64,000 bases of DNA from assembly GCF_004803915.1 (NCBI RefSeq), contig NZ_CP039396.1:1736001-1800000 (forward strand), written 5' to 3'. The stretch comes from Duncaniella dubosii. GTDB lineage: Bacteria > Bacteroidota > Bacteroidia > Bacteroidales > Muribaculaceae. A program made the position numbers and the translations under genes. Below, piece after piece: positions 8,644 through 17,822 of this stretch. The notes below the pieces were generated by a model. The model saw only the letters and a list, made by a program, of their open reading frames with translations. It searched no databases and was not told the DNA's origin. Each line of letters begins with the position of its first letter. Position 1 is the stretch's first letter.

Positions 8644-8823
8644 CTATCGTCCGGATATTCTCGGCAAAGAGGCCATGCGTTCATGCCTGAGCGATTCAAG
8701 CGCTCTGCGATGGGCGCGATATGTTATGTAGCGGTTGATTAACAGCCCGGTTATTGTGACGATTATTACGAGCAGGACAATTCCGAGCCATAAGAGGAGG
8801 GTGCGTTCGTCAAGTGGTGCCAT
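8644..8823 (-). CDS. Small single-pass membrane protein, 59 aa
   Basis: An ATG at 8823 opens 59 codons: MAPLDERTLLLWLG, one strong transmembrane helix (IVLLVIIVTITGLLI), then a basic cytoplasmic tail (NRYITYRAHRRALESL). Charge distribution follows the positive-inside rule. It is convergent with recO, with 14 nt between the stop codons. No family recognised. Overlap with nothing else, sensible topology and normal codon use support a real gene. Confidence 0.5.
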   Translation of the reverse strand: MAPLDERTLLLWLGIVLLVIIVTITGLLINRYITYRAHRRALESLRHERMASLPRISGR

Positions 8824-9060
8824 AGTGAAGGGTGTTTTTAAGGATATGGATATTTGGGTTTCTGAAGAGATATTATTAAAACATCATTGGTGTTTTTTAG
8901 GTTTACAGAGACCTGATGAAAATTAAGCATATTCTGATGCCGGTTCACATAATACATGGATAATGCTTTTCGGTCGATTGAGCTTGCTTTGTGACGCAGA
9001 GTTTTCAGATATGGGTGGAAAGAAGGCTAAATCTCTGTATTAAACCTTGTTTAGATGACT

Positions 9061-9094
9061 GAAAATGTCATTAAAAATAAAAAATGACATTTTC
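9061..9094. repeat. 12-bp inverted repeat upstream of tRNA-Pro
   Basis: GAAAATGTCATT (9061-9072) and AATGACATTTTC (9083-9094) pair perfectly around an A/T loop. It lies in the 360-nt gene-free stretch 8824-9183, in which nothing else is visible. The core GACATTTTC reappears as a hairpin at the integrase start (9360-9383). Confidence 0.55.
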
Positions 9095-9183
9095 ATGTCT
9101 GAAATATCACTTTTTTTTGGAGGTTAAAATAAAAGTTACTACCTTTGTGGTCGCGAAAACGCCATGTTACGCATTTGATTGTT

Positions 9184-9255
9184 CGGGGTGTAGCACAGTT
9201 GGCAGCGCGCCACGTTCGGGACGTGGAGGTCGGAAGTTCGAGTCTTCTCACCCGA
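9184..9255 (+). tRNA. tRNA-Pro (anticodon CGG), with a one-base-short acceptor strand
   Basis: D-arm, anticodon arm (CCACG / TTCGGGA / CGTGG, anticodon CGG) and T-arm are intact. The 5' acceptor strand is CGGGGTG, needing CACCCCG at the 3' side, but the sequence reads CACCCG, one C short. The displaced copy of this 3' end at attR (56671-56691) has all four Cs. The prophage has integrated in this 3' end, so either attP carries the shorter version or this is a homopolymer sequencing error. Confidence 0.85.
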
Positions 9256-9260
9256 CAAAA
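9241..9260 (+). other. attL core (tRNA-Pro 3' end)
   Basis: AGTCTTCTCACCCGACAAAA overlaps the T-arm and acceptor 3' strand of tRNA-Pro. The matching attR at 56671-56691 differs only by one extra C in the C-run. Past attL the sequence departs from attR (TTTTGATAAATG versus ATAAGGAATC), marking the phage/host boundary. Confidence 0.85.
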
Positions 9261-9267
9261 TTTTGAT

Positions 9268-9300
9268 AAATGAGTGTAGCTCAGTGAGTTACACTCATTT
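9268..9300. repeat. Hairpin just inside attL
   Basis: AAATGAGTGTA (9268-9278) and TACACTCATTT (9290-9300) form a perfect 11-bp stem followed by T-rich sequence. Being immediately downstream of tRNA-Pro on the plus strand, it may replace the native tRNA terminator that integration moved 47 kb away. It could also be an integrase arm site. Confidence 0.5.
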
Positions 9301-9359
9301 TGACAAAATAGCCGGGACAAAAACGGGACACGCCGTTTTTTTCGTCCTTAGTATCCACC

Positions 9360-9383
9360 GACATTTTCGGGTCTGAAAATGTC
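9360..9383. repeat. Inverted repeat overlapping the integrase start codon
   Basis: GACATTTTC (9360-9368) and GAAAATGTC (9375-9383) are perfect complements, and the ATG of the integrase (9379-9381) lies in the right arm. It could be an autoregulatory operator or a translation-blocking hairpin. Confidence 0.5.
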
Positions 9384-10608
9384 AAAAAAAATGTGCTCGA
9401 AAAATTTTTCCTCGCATAAAAAATCGTACAATAACCCCAATATCACCCTTCATAGCGGTGTTCAGATAGCCTGTCAGTTCACCCTTCCAACATACAGAGA
9501 AAACGAAGGCTGTGATTATATCGAGTTCTATGCCTATGACCCGGCTCGGGGTAAAATGCGTCGTAAAAGAATTAAACTAAACCGGATTAAAGGTATAACC
9601 AATCGCAGAACGTATGCCCGTGGAGTGATGAAGCGGTTAACGGAACAGTTAAACAAGGGTTGGAATCCGTGGATTGTCAATGACACGAGCGACCTGACTG
9701 TATTCGAGGAAGCAGTAAGCCGCTATGAGGCACACATAGAAAAAATGCTGGCGAGCGGTTATTTCCGCAAAGAGACATATAGCGGTTACAAGTCCTATGT
9801 CAAGATCATGCGGGAATATATCTCAAAAAAGAACCCGATCTACTATGCCTATCAGTTCGACCGCAAGTTCTGTGTTGACTTTCTTGACTACGTGTTCATA
9901 GAACGTGACAACGGAGCGCAGACGCGAAACAACTATCTGAATTTCCTCCGGGTGTTTTGTGGATTTCTTGTAGACAAGGGTTATCTCGACAGTAAACCGA
10001 CAGATGGAATCTCTCCGATCAGCAAACGGCTCTACAAGAAAGAGCGGGAGTGCATACCTCTTGAGGTGGTAGGGTGTATTGCCGAATATTGCCGGGAGAA
10101 AGACCCGGAATTTCTTTTTGCCTGTTATCTGCTGTATTATTGCTTTATCCGGCCAGTAGAAATGACACGTATTAAAGTGAGGCATTTCAACCTTAAAGCC
10201 TGTACATTGACAATACCGGGTGAACTGAGCAAGAATAAGGTGACGCAGACAATAACACTTCCAAAGAAGGTCATCCAATATGGAATCGACCTCGGTGTAT
10301 TCTCCGCACCGATGGAATATTTCATATTCTCGTATAGGCTGAGACCCGGAGAAAAGGAAATCGATCCAAAGCATTTCCGGGATCACTGGGACAATGTGCG
10401 CCGTGCCCTGAAACTCAAAAGGGAGTGGAAGTTCTATTCGCTTAAAGATACAGGAATCACGGAAATGTGCGATAAGAATGTAGCGCCCCGGCATGTAAAA
10501 GACCAAGCCCGGCACTCGTCATTGGCGATTACGGATATCTATTTACAGAAGAGTGCGAGTAAAGCTCCCGGCAACCGGGACATTATCGGATATAACGGAG
10601 CTCTTTAA
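9379..10608 (+). CDS. int: Tyrosine recombinase / phage integrase
   Basis: 409 aa. The N-terminal third is the Arm-DNA/SAM-like domain, and residues 200-409 are the catalytic domain. The first catalytic Arg is in FIRPVEMTRI, and the C-terminal box reads YSLKDTGITEM ... VKDQARHSSLAITDIYLQ with nucleophile Tyr388. The usual HxxR is replaced by KDTG in box II, as in many Bacteroidales integrases, while ARH is kept. It catalyses attP x attB recombination at tRNA-Pro. It is the only plus-strand gene at this end of the prophage and sits 119 nt from attL. Confidence 0.93.
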   Translation: MSKKMCSKNFSSHKKSYNNPNITLHSGVQIACQFTLPTYRENEGCDYIEFYAYDPARGKMRRKRIKLNRIKGITNRRTYARGVMKRLTEQLNKGWNPWIVNDTSDLTVFEEAVSRYEAHIEKMLASGYFRKETYSGYKSYVKIMREYISKKNPIYYAYQFDRKFCVDFLDYVFIERDNGAQTRNNYLNFLRVFCGFLVDKGYLDSKPTDGISPISKRLYKKERECIPLEVVGCIAEYCREKDPEFLFACYLLYYCFIRPVEMTRIKVRHFNLKACTLTIPGELSKNKVTQTITLPKKVIQYGIDLGVFSAPMEYFIFSYRLRPGEKEIDPKHFRDHWDNVRRALKLKREWKFYSLKDTGITEMCDKNVAPRHVKDQARHSSLAITDIYLQKSASKAPGNRDIIGYNGAL

Positions 10609-12359
10609 TCATCGATAATGGGATAGAATTCTCCTTTAAGCAGCTGCGACATGCCGTTTTCGGTGAATGTCGCAGTTATTTTTTCGCACAGGTAGCGCCT
10701 TCCTTTGATATGGAAAACAGACCTGACGGAAGGCATGGAGGAGGAAATAAATGATATCTTGAGCTTTTCACGTGGATTTATTTTAATGCCGGAAAGATAG
10801 GGCGCATATCTGTTGTCCAATGAAAAGCGTTTGTCAACGGCCGGACACAGGTCTGAAGGAGTGAGCCCGGCTTCTTGATCAGATGTGTTTCCATTCCAAT
10901 AGGCAAGATATATTTTGTCATAATATACCGGGGATGAATCCTGTTCTCCCTTGAGGAGATTACTGTAGGCAACGGGCTGCCGGATGCCATCGGCATCAAG
11001 CTCTTCATTTTCGTTAAAGTCTGCCGGTGCGAGAAAGGGGCAATCTCCATGTTCGGAGTCAGTGTAGTCGATACAGGCTGGCACACATTGAAGCTCTATG
11101 TCATTGTCGGAATCTGGATCTTGAATGACATTACCGAAGCGATTAAGATCGAGCCATCTATAGAAATACATATTGGGAAATTCTTTTAAGTTAGCGTAAA
11201 CCACACGCCATATGCCGTAACGGTGCGACTCGACAATGTGTATCAGCATCCCGATATTTTTCCCACGCTCCGTATCCTTACCTGTCGGGGAAGGACCGAG
11301 GATTCCAAAAGAGGCCGTGCTCCAATCAAGGAATTCACGTTCAGTCTGAAATTCCTTGTAATATTTGTTTTCAGACCTTATCAGGTCAATGAACCATTGG
11401 CACTGTTCGAATTTCCATTTTTCGTCACCACGGTCAGCGTAACTTAGATTTGCCAGACCTTTGAAGGTGCAAAGTCCGTCATTATATGATATTTCAGAGT
11501 CGAAGGAATCGACCACCTGATCGATTTTAAATACAGGGAGTGATTCCGTAATAACATTGCAGAATGTCAATCCGATATGCTTAGCCTTATGGTCAATATC
11601 GATTTCACACACGAGGATTTTTTCCAACTCCTCGAAGAATTCCGATACAGACCAATGCGGGAGGATACGTCCGTACTGAGGAATGTCCCAAGCTGCCGGG
11701 AGTGTATTGCAGATGAGCAGATAAAGCTCCGGGGATGCTTCCCATCCGGAGAAATCATAGGTGTAACCGACTGCCTGACATATACGTGTGGCAATGACAA
11801 TAAGATATGGCTGAAAAGACAGCTTTCCCGTGTCCTTTGCGGACTGAGCCCAGACGAGGGCACCGCCGGAATCATATATCATTTCATTCTGAATGCTGCC
11901 GGATTCATCGTATACCCAAGGCAAGGCGACCTGAGCTGCACCATGTCCGATGTCGTTCAGGTATTCTGACGGAAGGCGTGGCAATGATGAAGCAGGATAG
12001 CCACCGAGATCAAGATCGTTTATATAGATTTCATCGAATGTGGTGTTGAAGTTCTGGACACTGCGTCCTTCGAGGAACTGACATTTCACCTCGATATCGG
12101 TAGCGCCAACGACGGTGACAACCCCGTTTTTTGAAAATCCGCGGTCAATGACAGATGCCTCAAAAACTATATTACGAGAATCGATGTCCATTCGGTCAAT
12201 ATGTCCGAAAATATCGAGATTTTCGGGACAGTCAGCCAATGGCAATGTTATTGAAAGGGTGTAATCGTCAGCGTCAGAGAAAGAGCGGTTTTCCGAGATA
12301 TAATCGAAAGAGCTTCCTTTCTTCAATACTGCATTCTTTCCATCAATGATTAGCTGCAT
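10605..12359 (-). CDS. Phage tail-associated protein, 584 aa
   Basis: Last gene of the long minus-strand morphogenesis run, directly after the tape measure gene (overlap 17 nt) and convergent with the integrase (overlap 4 nt). The sequence is rich in aromatic and acidic residues without transmembrane helices, starting MQLIIDGKNAVLKKGSSFDY. Position after a tape measure is where distal tail / tail-hub proteins lie in siphoviruses, so a distal-tail or baseplate role is inferred. No domain is recognised with certainty. Confidence 0.6.
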   Translation of the reverse strand: MQLIIDGKNAVLKKGSSFDYISENRSFSDADDYTLSITLPLADCPENLDIFGHIDRMDIDSRNIVFEASVIDRGFSKNGVVTVVGATDIEVKCQFLEGRSVQNFNTTFDEIYINDLDLGGYPASSLPRLPSEYLNDIGHGAAQVALPWVYDESGSIQNEMIYDSGGALVWAQSAKDTGKLSFQPYLIVIATRICQAVGYTYDFSGWEASPELYLLICNTLPAAWDIPQYGRILPHWSVSEFFEELEKILVCEIDIDHKAKHIGLTFCNVITESLPVFKIDQVVDSFDSEISYNDGLCTFKGLANLSYADRGDEKWKFEQCQWFIDLIRSENKYYKEFQTEREFLDWSTASFGILGPSPTGKDTERGKNIGMLIHIVESHRYGIWRVVYANLKEFPNMYFYRWLDLNRFGNVIQDPDSDNDIELQCVPACIDYTDSEHGDCPFLAPADFNENEELDADGIRQPVAYSNLLKGEQDSSPVYYDKIYLAYWNGNTSDQEAGLTPSDLCPAVDKRFSLDNRYAPYLSGIKINPREKLKISFISSSMPSVRSVFHIKGRRYLCEKITATFTENGMSQLLKGEFYPIIDD

Positions 12360-15300
12360 TTTTACGGGATTTAGGAGATTTATTGTTTATGAGGCGTGAA
12401 TATTCGTCCTCTGCCTGTTTTATGCCCTGATCACCTGTGACGGTGTTGACCGTAATAAACGGTTGGTTGAGCCTGTCGGTAAGATTGTCAACAGTGCGTG
12501 ACATCTGCATGGCAGCGGCCACAATGAGTGCTGGGCTTCCGTCATTTTCGGCAATCCGGACGAGGGAATTGTTTGCGGTGATGGCGCGTGACACATCATC
12601 AGGACGGAGTGACCCGACTGTGTTGGTCCGCTGCGCGTAGTCAAGAGCCTCGATCATCGGACGTGCGACGGGACTGGCGAGAAGCTTCTGTGAGGCCACC
12701 CATTCACCGGCATGAACGATGCCGGCCGGCTCGTACTTACCTCCGGGCTTTGTGAATCCGCCTTCGGCGTAGCCCTGAGCCTCGGCCGCCTGCCGCTGTT
12801 TCTTGATGACTGCAATCTGGGCAAGACCTTGGGCTGTGGCCACAGCGGCGGCCATAGCTCCTACAATCTGGGATGCAGGGAAGGGAAGCACCTGCGCAGA
12901 TCCGTATGCCTTAAGGGCATTCGCCGCGGTATCGGCAAAGGCCTGAGCGACTTGCATTGCATATTGCTTTTTTGTGACATCATTTTTTATCTTGGCTATT
13001 TTTTCCTCTTTTTCCTTCTCAAGCTTCGTGACTTTATATGAATTGCCCTGAGCATTCTCGATTTCCTTTTCGTAACGCTTTTCGATGGTGTTAATCCGGA
13101 TTTCAGCGTCAGCCTTGGCATATTCAGTGGCGACCTGCATCCCGGCTGTAACGGCGGCGGAGACCGCTGCAGTGCATTGGCCTATACGTTCAAGAGTGCC
13201 GGCAAGAGATCCTTCGAGTCCATCAAGCAGGCACTTGAAGGAATCGGCGATGTTATAGAGCATGGCGTTCCATTCTCCTGCGGAGCTGCGGAGTCCGTCA
13301 AAGATTGTTTTCCGGGCTTCTTCTCCGATGGAGGCAAGACGGTCATAGAATTCCTCTGAAGAGACCAGTCCTTCAGCGAGCGCATCCTGTAGCTGTTTTT
13401 TTTCGGCTTCGTACTTTGCCGCTGCTTCTGCGGCCGAAGCAACAGGAGAAGATCCGGGGAGTTCGGAACTGTATTTATCGGACAGACCCTTGAGATACCT
13501 GGCATATTGCTCGGCTGAAACGATGTTGGCTTTCAGCAGGGCGTCAAGAGTGGCCTTTTCAAGCCTGAACCTTTCGGCCGCACTCTTCTTGTCATAAGCC
13601 TCACGGAAGGTGCTGACGGCCTTGAAATAGGTTTTGTTCAATGTCAGCTCACGCTCCTTCTCAAGAGACTCGATTTCAAACCGAACGTCGGCATGCTCCT
13701 TCGACCCTTCCGTGTAAAGGGCGAGCTTGTCGTCAAGGGCTGTACGACGAATACGGTACAGTTCTGTCTGAAGGGCTATCTCGTCCTGTACCGTAGGATC
13801 GGATTTGACATCAAACATGTGTTGCGCATCCTGTTCTTCGGCATTTTTACGACGGTTGATAGACTGTAGTGCGAGGGCGGTACGGTTCTGTTCATATTTC
13901 TCGTCGGATTTCTCACGGTCAAGGAGGAGCTTCTGGTAGTCCTTGTCGTCCTGCAGATATGTGTCTTTCTGGTCAGAGAATGTTTTTTGGAAATGCGATA
14001 TCGAGGAGTCATAATATTTCAGTTCATTCTCGTGCCGGCGACGCAGGAGTTCGTCATATTCGATAACTCCAGATTTGTAAAGTTCGAGCACCTGACGGTC
14101 AGAGGCGGAACGCTGGGCCTTGTAAGAGTCAAGCTCGGCCTTGAATTCTTTTTTTGCCTTGGCCGCAGCCCGGCGTTCTTCGGCCTCTTTTTTCTTACGT
14201 TCTTTGTCGGCTTGAACCTGCGAGACATAACCTGTAGGGGATGGATTCTCTACAGATTCGGGAGTGAGCCCGGACTGTGGCTTTGATGCGGCAGCAAGAG
14301 CGGCAGGACCGAACTTTTGGATCAAGTCCTCATTGGCTTCTTCCAGTGCCCGGCGCTTATCATACAAATCCTGTACTTCATTGCCTTTGTCGATAAGCGC
14401 ATTTTCGGCCTCTACATACGCGGTCATAGCTTCGGCGTATGCAGCGTGCTGAGCCATGCCTGTAGACATAAGGCCGGTGGCATCGGGTGTTTTATCGACC
14501 TTTAATCTGGCAGCGTCCCTCTCTTCAGCCAACCTAATCTGTGTTGTTTCTCCGTCAATGATATTCTGTTCAATTTCAAGTATCTCCTGCTGGTTCTTAT
14601 ACACGAGATCAGCGGCTGCCCTCGCCCTCGCATTTTCGATGATTGAACGGGTTAGTTCATCATATCGGTCCTTTGCGTTGCCGAGCATGATGTCTTCAGC
14701 GGATAGGTTCTTAAAATAGTCAGGATAGAGGGAAATCAGTTCTCTCGAAGCTTTTATTCTTTCTTGTTTTGATGTCGCTTCACTCATTGCTGCCCTGTAC
14801 AGCATGTCAAGACGGCTTTTTTCTTCTTGAGCATACTGTTCCGAAGCCAGAGAGATGTCCGATATGGATTTTTTATAAGCTTCGGCCTCTTTGCGCAGAC
14901 GGCTCTGTTCTTCAGCAGCTTTCTTTGCCCTTGACGAGTAAGTCCATAACAGACCGATGGCCGTGGTGATTGCCGTTATCATGAGGCCTATAGGGCTTAC
15001 AGAAATCGAGGCATTCAACAAGCGTTGAGCGACAGCAGCCTTAGTGACATTTTTGGTCAATTTATAATAGGCTAATGATGTGGCAAGGACGAGTGGCCGC
15101 ACCAAAGCTTTCAGGCGTAAGCCAGTCTGTTCAACTGCATTTTCGATAGCCTTTGCGGCTACGTATGCCTTTACGGTGGCAATGTAGGCAAGGAGTGTAG
15201 CCGATAGCGTAAGTATAACCCCCTTGTATTCAAAACAAAATTTAATGAGTGTCAGAAGCCCCCTCGTCATGGCGGAGGTTGACGATATCATGTGAGACAT

Positions 15301-16947
15301 CAGGGGGGAAAGGCGCTGGCCAAGCTCGACGCGTAGTTCGTTCACGGCGTTTTTTGCCTTTTCGAGTGAAGCCTGTACAGTTTCGTTCTGGACTGCAAAC
15401 TCCTTATCAATGGATGTTCCCTCCGCAAAGGCAACATTTGCGACTTCCTGCTGGGCTTTTACCTGATCAATGTGGGTGGCAAGGGTAGATAAGGCAGCAA
15501 TGGCACGAGAGCCGTTCTCGCCCATGTCTTTGAACATCGGCGACAGTGTGTCCATACCACCGGCTTTCTGGAGGGTTTCGAGGAAAAGAATCAGGGCGCT
15601 GTTGACATCAGTCTTCAGCATCTGTGTGAATTTCTTGACATCGAGGCCTGCGACCTTGGCGTATTTTGCAGGTTCTTGCATCATCCGGACGATGACTTGA
15701 GAGAGTGCTGTGGATGAAGCTTCGACCTGTTGGCCATTGCTGTCAAGGACTGCTCCAAAGGCCATTATCTGTGGGATTGTCATATTTGCCTGTGCTCCCA
15801 CACCTCCCATTCGCGAGGCGAAATCGGCGAGGTAGGGTGCTGATGCCGAACAGTTCTGCGACAGTTCATTTATGACGGAACCCACTTTAAGCAGGGATTG
15901 TTCCGTACCGTAACGTGATTCGTCACCGAAAACCCCGGTAAGTTTGGAGAGTTTAAGCGTAGCGTCCGAACCAAGGTCATCAAGTGCGACATTGATTTTA
16001 TCAGCTGCTTTGACAAAACCGAGGATATCGTCCTTTGAGGTTTTGCCGAGACGGCCGGCTTCCTGTGCGAGTTTGTTAAGATTCTCGCGTGAAGTACGGG
16101 TGTCGATTTTCTTGAACTCCACGTTCAGGTCATCGACAGCTTCCGCTGTCATCCCTGTGAATTTGCGGACATTGGCCATTTCCTGATCCATGTCCGCATA
16201 GGCATCGACCGCACCACGCATGATGTCGAATGCGTTCCCTCCCCATTGCTGCAATAGGTCAATGGCAGGCCAAGCCCCCAAAGCCCAGTCCTGAAACCGA
16301 GACCATGCTGACTGCTGTCCGTCAATCTCATCTTTTAATTCTGCGAGGCGCGCTTTCAGACTCTGAATCTGCTCGACATGTGAATTCCATACTTCCGTGC
16401 CCGGAGTCAGCCCCTTTAACTGTTTATTGAGGGTGCGGAGCGCCTTTTCGAGTTGCCGTGGAGTGGCCGTGTCGAGACTGCCGAGGGCTTGGGTAACGCC
16501 CTCGGTAGCGGATTTAATTCCTTCAAGCTGTTTTTTGTATGACGACAGTTCTTTCCGGGCCTTTTCCAGTGTCTTAGGCTCGAATTTGTCAAGTTCGGTC
16601 TTGGCATCTTTTACCGCACGTTTAAGATGCCCGATTTCAGTAGAATATTTCTTTAGCTGTGATTTAGCGGCCTCCAGTTCCTCAGGTGAAGCACCCGAGG
16701 CTTTCATCTCGTTTATCGCGGTTTTTGTCCGGGCTGCATTGTCCATGACAGCCCAAAGGCGTGTGTTGTAATCGTTCAGCTGATTTTGGGCATTCTCAAG
16801 AGCCTTGGGGTCTTTTATCTTGTTTTTTAATTCCTCAATCGTCTGTTCTGTGGCCTTGATTTTCGTATCAAGCTCGGACATCATCTGTTTTGCCTGAGCG
16901 CCATTAACATTGAGGGTTACAGTAGCAGTTTCGTTTATACCACTCAT
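12343..16947 (-). CDS. Phage tail tape measure protein
   Basis: 1534 aa, by far the longest gene. Residues 1-220 are alanine- and lysine-rich coiled coil. Residues about 230-540 match the conserved tape-measure region (MDQEMANVRKFTGMTAEAVDDLN ... LSQNCSASAPYLADF ASRMGG). Hydrophobic segments follow near 570-600 and 650-670, then long charged coiled coils to the C-terminus. It sets tail length and is ejected with the DNA. Uninterrupted over 4.6 kb, unlike many neighbours. Transcribed from the late-type promoter at 16970-17004. Confidence 0.92.
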   Translation of the reverse strand: MSGINETATVTLNVNGAQAKQMMSELDTKIKATEQTIEELKNKIKDPKALENAQNQLNDYNTRLWAVMDNAARTKTAINEMKASGASPEELEAAKSQLKKYSTEIGHLKRAVKDAKTELDKFEPKTLEKARKELSSYKKQLEGIKSATEGVTQALGSLDTATPRQLEKALRTLNKQLKGLTPGTEVWNSHVEQIQSLKARLAELKDEIDGQQSAWSRFQDWALGAWPAIDLLQQWGGNAFDIMRGAVDAYADMDQEMANVRKFTGMTAEAVDDLNVEFKKIDTRTSRENLNKLAQEAGRLGKTSKDDILGFVKAADKINVALDDLGSDATLKLSKLTGVFGDESRYGTEQSLLKVGSVINELSQNCSASAPYLADFASRMGGVGAQANMTIPQIMAFGAVLDSNGQQVEASSTALSQVIVRMMQEPAKYAKVAGLDVKKFTQMLKTDVNSALILFLETLQKAGGMDTLSPMFKDMGENGSRAIAALSTLATHIDQVKAQQEVANVAFAEGTSIDKEFAVQNETVQASLEKAKNAVNELRVELGQRLSPLMSHMISSTSAMTRGLLTLIKFCFEYKGVILTLSATLLAYIATVKAYVAAKAIENAVEQTGLRLKALVRPLVLATSLAYYKLTKNVTKAAVAQRLLNASISVSPIGLMITAITTAIGLLWTYSSRAKKAAEEQSRLRKEAEAYKKSISDISLASEQYAQEEKSRLDMLYRAAMSEATSKQERIKASRELISLYPDYFKNLSAEDIMLGNAKDRYDELTRSIIENARARAAADLVYKNQQEILEIEQNIIDGETTQIRLAEERDAARLKVDKTPDATGLMSTGMAQHAAYAEAMTAYVEAENALIDKGNEVQDLYDKRRALEEANEDLIQKFGPAALAAASKPQSGLTPESVENPSPTGYVSQVQADKERKKKEAEERRAAAKAKKEFKAELDSYKAQRSASDRQVLELYKSGVIEYDELLRRRHENELKYYDSSISHFQKTFSDQKDTYLQDDKDYQKLLLDREKSDEKYEQNRTALALQSINRRKNAEEQDAQHMFDVKSDPTVQDEIALQTELYRIRRTALDDKLALYTEGSKEHADVRFEIESLEKERELTLNKTYFKAVSTFREAYDKKSAAERFRLEKATLDALLKANIVSAEQYARYLKGLSDKYSSELPGSSPVASAAEAAAKYEAEKKQLQDALAEGLVSSEEFYDRLASIGEEARKTIFDGLRSSAGEWNAMLYNIADSFKCLLDGLEGSLAGTLERIGQCTAAVSAAVTAGMQVATEYAKADAEIRINTIEKRYEKEIENAQGNSYKVTKLEKEKEEKIAKIKNDVTKKQYAMQVAQAFADTAANALKAYGSAQVLPFPASQIVGAMAAAVATAQGLAQIAVIKKQRQAAEAQGYAEGGFTKPGGKYEPAGIVHAGEWVASQKLLASPVARPMIEALDYAQRTNTVGSLRPDDVSRAITANNSLVRIAENDGSPALIVAAAMQMSRTVDNLTDRLNQPFITVNTVTGDQGIKQAEDEYSRLINNKSPKSRKNAANH

Positions 16948-16969
16948 AGTCGGAGAGATTAATTTCCGA

Positions 16970-17004
16970 CAAAGTAACCGACTGTCAGACGGAGATTAAA
17001 AGAC
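16970..17004 (-). promoter_or_regulatory. Phage late-type promoter, copy 4 (before tape measure gene)
   Basis: On the minus strand GTCTTTTA (16997-17004), a 19-nt spacer and TTACTTTG (16970-16977), 23 nt before the tape measure start. Same motif and exact 19-nt spacing as at 26897, 32335, 35753 and 42941. The -7 box has T instead of A at position 2. Confidence 0.65.
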
Positions 17005-17006
17005 AC

Positions 17007-17038
17007 AAAAAAAGCCCTGCCGGATTATGGCGGGGCTT
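17007..17038 (-). terminator. Rho-independent terminator after gene 17060-17545
   Basis: On the minus strand a GC-rich hairpin (AAGCCC...GGGCTT, 17012-17038) is followed by seven Ts (17013-17007). It sits directly against the -33 element of the late promoter, so transcription is reset before the tape measure gene. Confidence 0.7.
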
Positions 17039-17059
17039 GCAATATAGTAGTCCTGATGA

Positions 17060-17545
17060 TTAGGTATGACAGAGGTTGACCCGGGTTGGCGGGACTCCAT
17101 CAAGAATATAAAATACTATGATGGAAGCGAAATCGGCCTCTTCTGAGACATTCTGTTCATCCCGGCCTCCGAGGTAGGCTTCGAAGCTGTGGCCTCCATG
17201 TATCACCTCAGGCAGACGGGATGATTCAGGTAGAACGGCAGTGGCCACACGCGCAGTTCCGACAGTGACGGTTACGGTGCTGCCATGCAGGTGAAGCCCT
17301 ACGCGGTCGCCGGGAGTAATGTCAGAAAAAATTCTGACCGACCTACGGCCTTTCACGAAGATATTGAACACTTCGGCCGTACAATCACTATGGGTATTAA
17401 CGATTTCCTGCACACGTGAGACACAGGGCGGTTGGGATGGCCGAGATGTCCGTATGTGCTTCTTAGGTGCGCGGAAAAGAGACATTATCCCTGCTGCGAC
17501 GAGGGAAAATAATGTGACACCGGGTGTAGAAAAACGGAAAGGCAT
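17060..17545 (-). CDS. Hypothetical phage protein with N-terminal membrane segment
   Basis: 161 aa. An N-terminal hydrophobic stretch (VTLFSLVAAGIMSLF, residues 9-24) is followed by a basic linker and a beta-rich C-terminal half. No family recognised. It follows gene 17562-17813 by 16 nt and is closed by the terminator at 17007-17038, so the two form a short operon behind leader RNA 1. Confidence 0.55.
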   Translation of the reverse strand: MPFRFSTPGVTLFSLVAAGIMSLFRAPKKHIRTSRPSQPPCVSRVQEIVNTHSDCTAEVFNIFVKGRRSVRIFSDITPGDRVGLHLHGSTVTVTVGTARVATAVLPESSRLPEVIHGGHSFEAYLGGRDEQNVSEEADFASIIVFYILDGVPPTRVNLCHT

Positions 17546-17561
17546 ATAACAGTAAATTTTA

Positions 17562-17813
17562 TCAGACTTCTTTCATAATCCATCCGCAGATGGCATCTTT
17601 GTCCTCATAGTGGGCGCGGAATCCTTTTTGAGCAAGGTAGTCGCAGAGCATGTTCTCGTCGAAACGGCACATAGTACCCATATGTAAAATCATTGTCTGC
17701 GTGTCAACGAGTATATGAGCCTCGTGGTCGTAGGTCTCAGCAGGTTCGTAGTTGGCAAGGTAGGCATCGACAACGGCCTTTTGCCCTTCGGATAGTAGGT
17801 TTAATTCTCCCAT
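17562..17813 (-). CDS. Hypothetical small acidic phage protein
   Basis: 83 aa, starting MGELNLLSEGQKAVVDAYLANYEPAETYDHEAHILVDTQ. Soluble, with two cysteines in the C-terminal half. No family recognised. It is the first gene after leader RNA 1, whose 3' arm A1 ends 9 nt before the ATG. Confidence 0.55.
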   Translation of the reverse strand: MGELNLLSEGQKAVVDAYLANYEPAETYDHEAHILVDTQTMILHMGTMCRFDENMLCDYLAQKGFRAHYEDKDAICGWIMKEV

Positions 17814-17822
17814 TTTGCTTGA

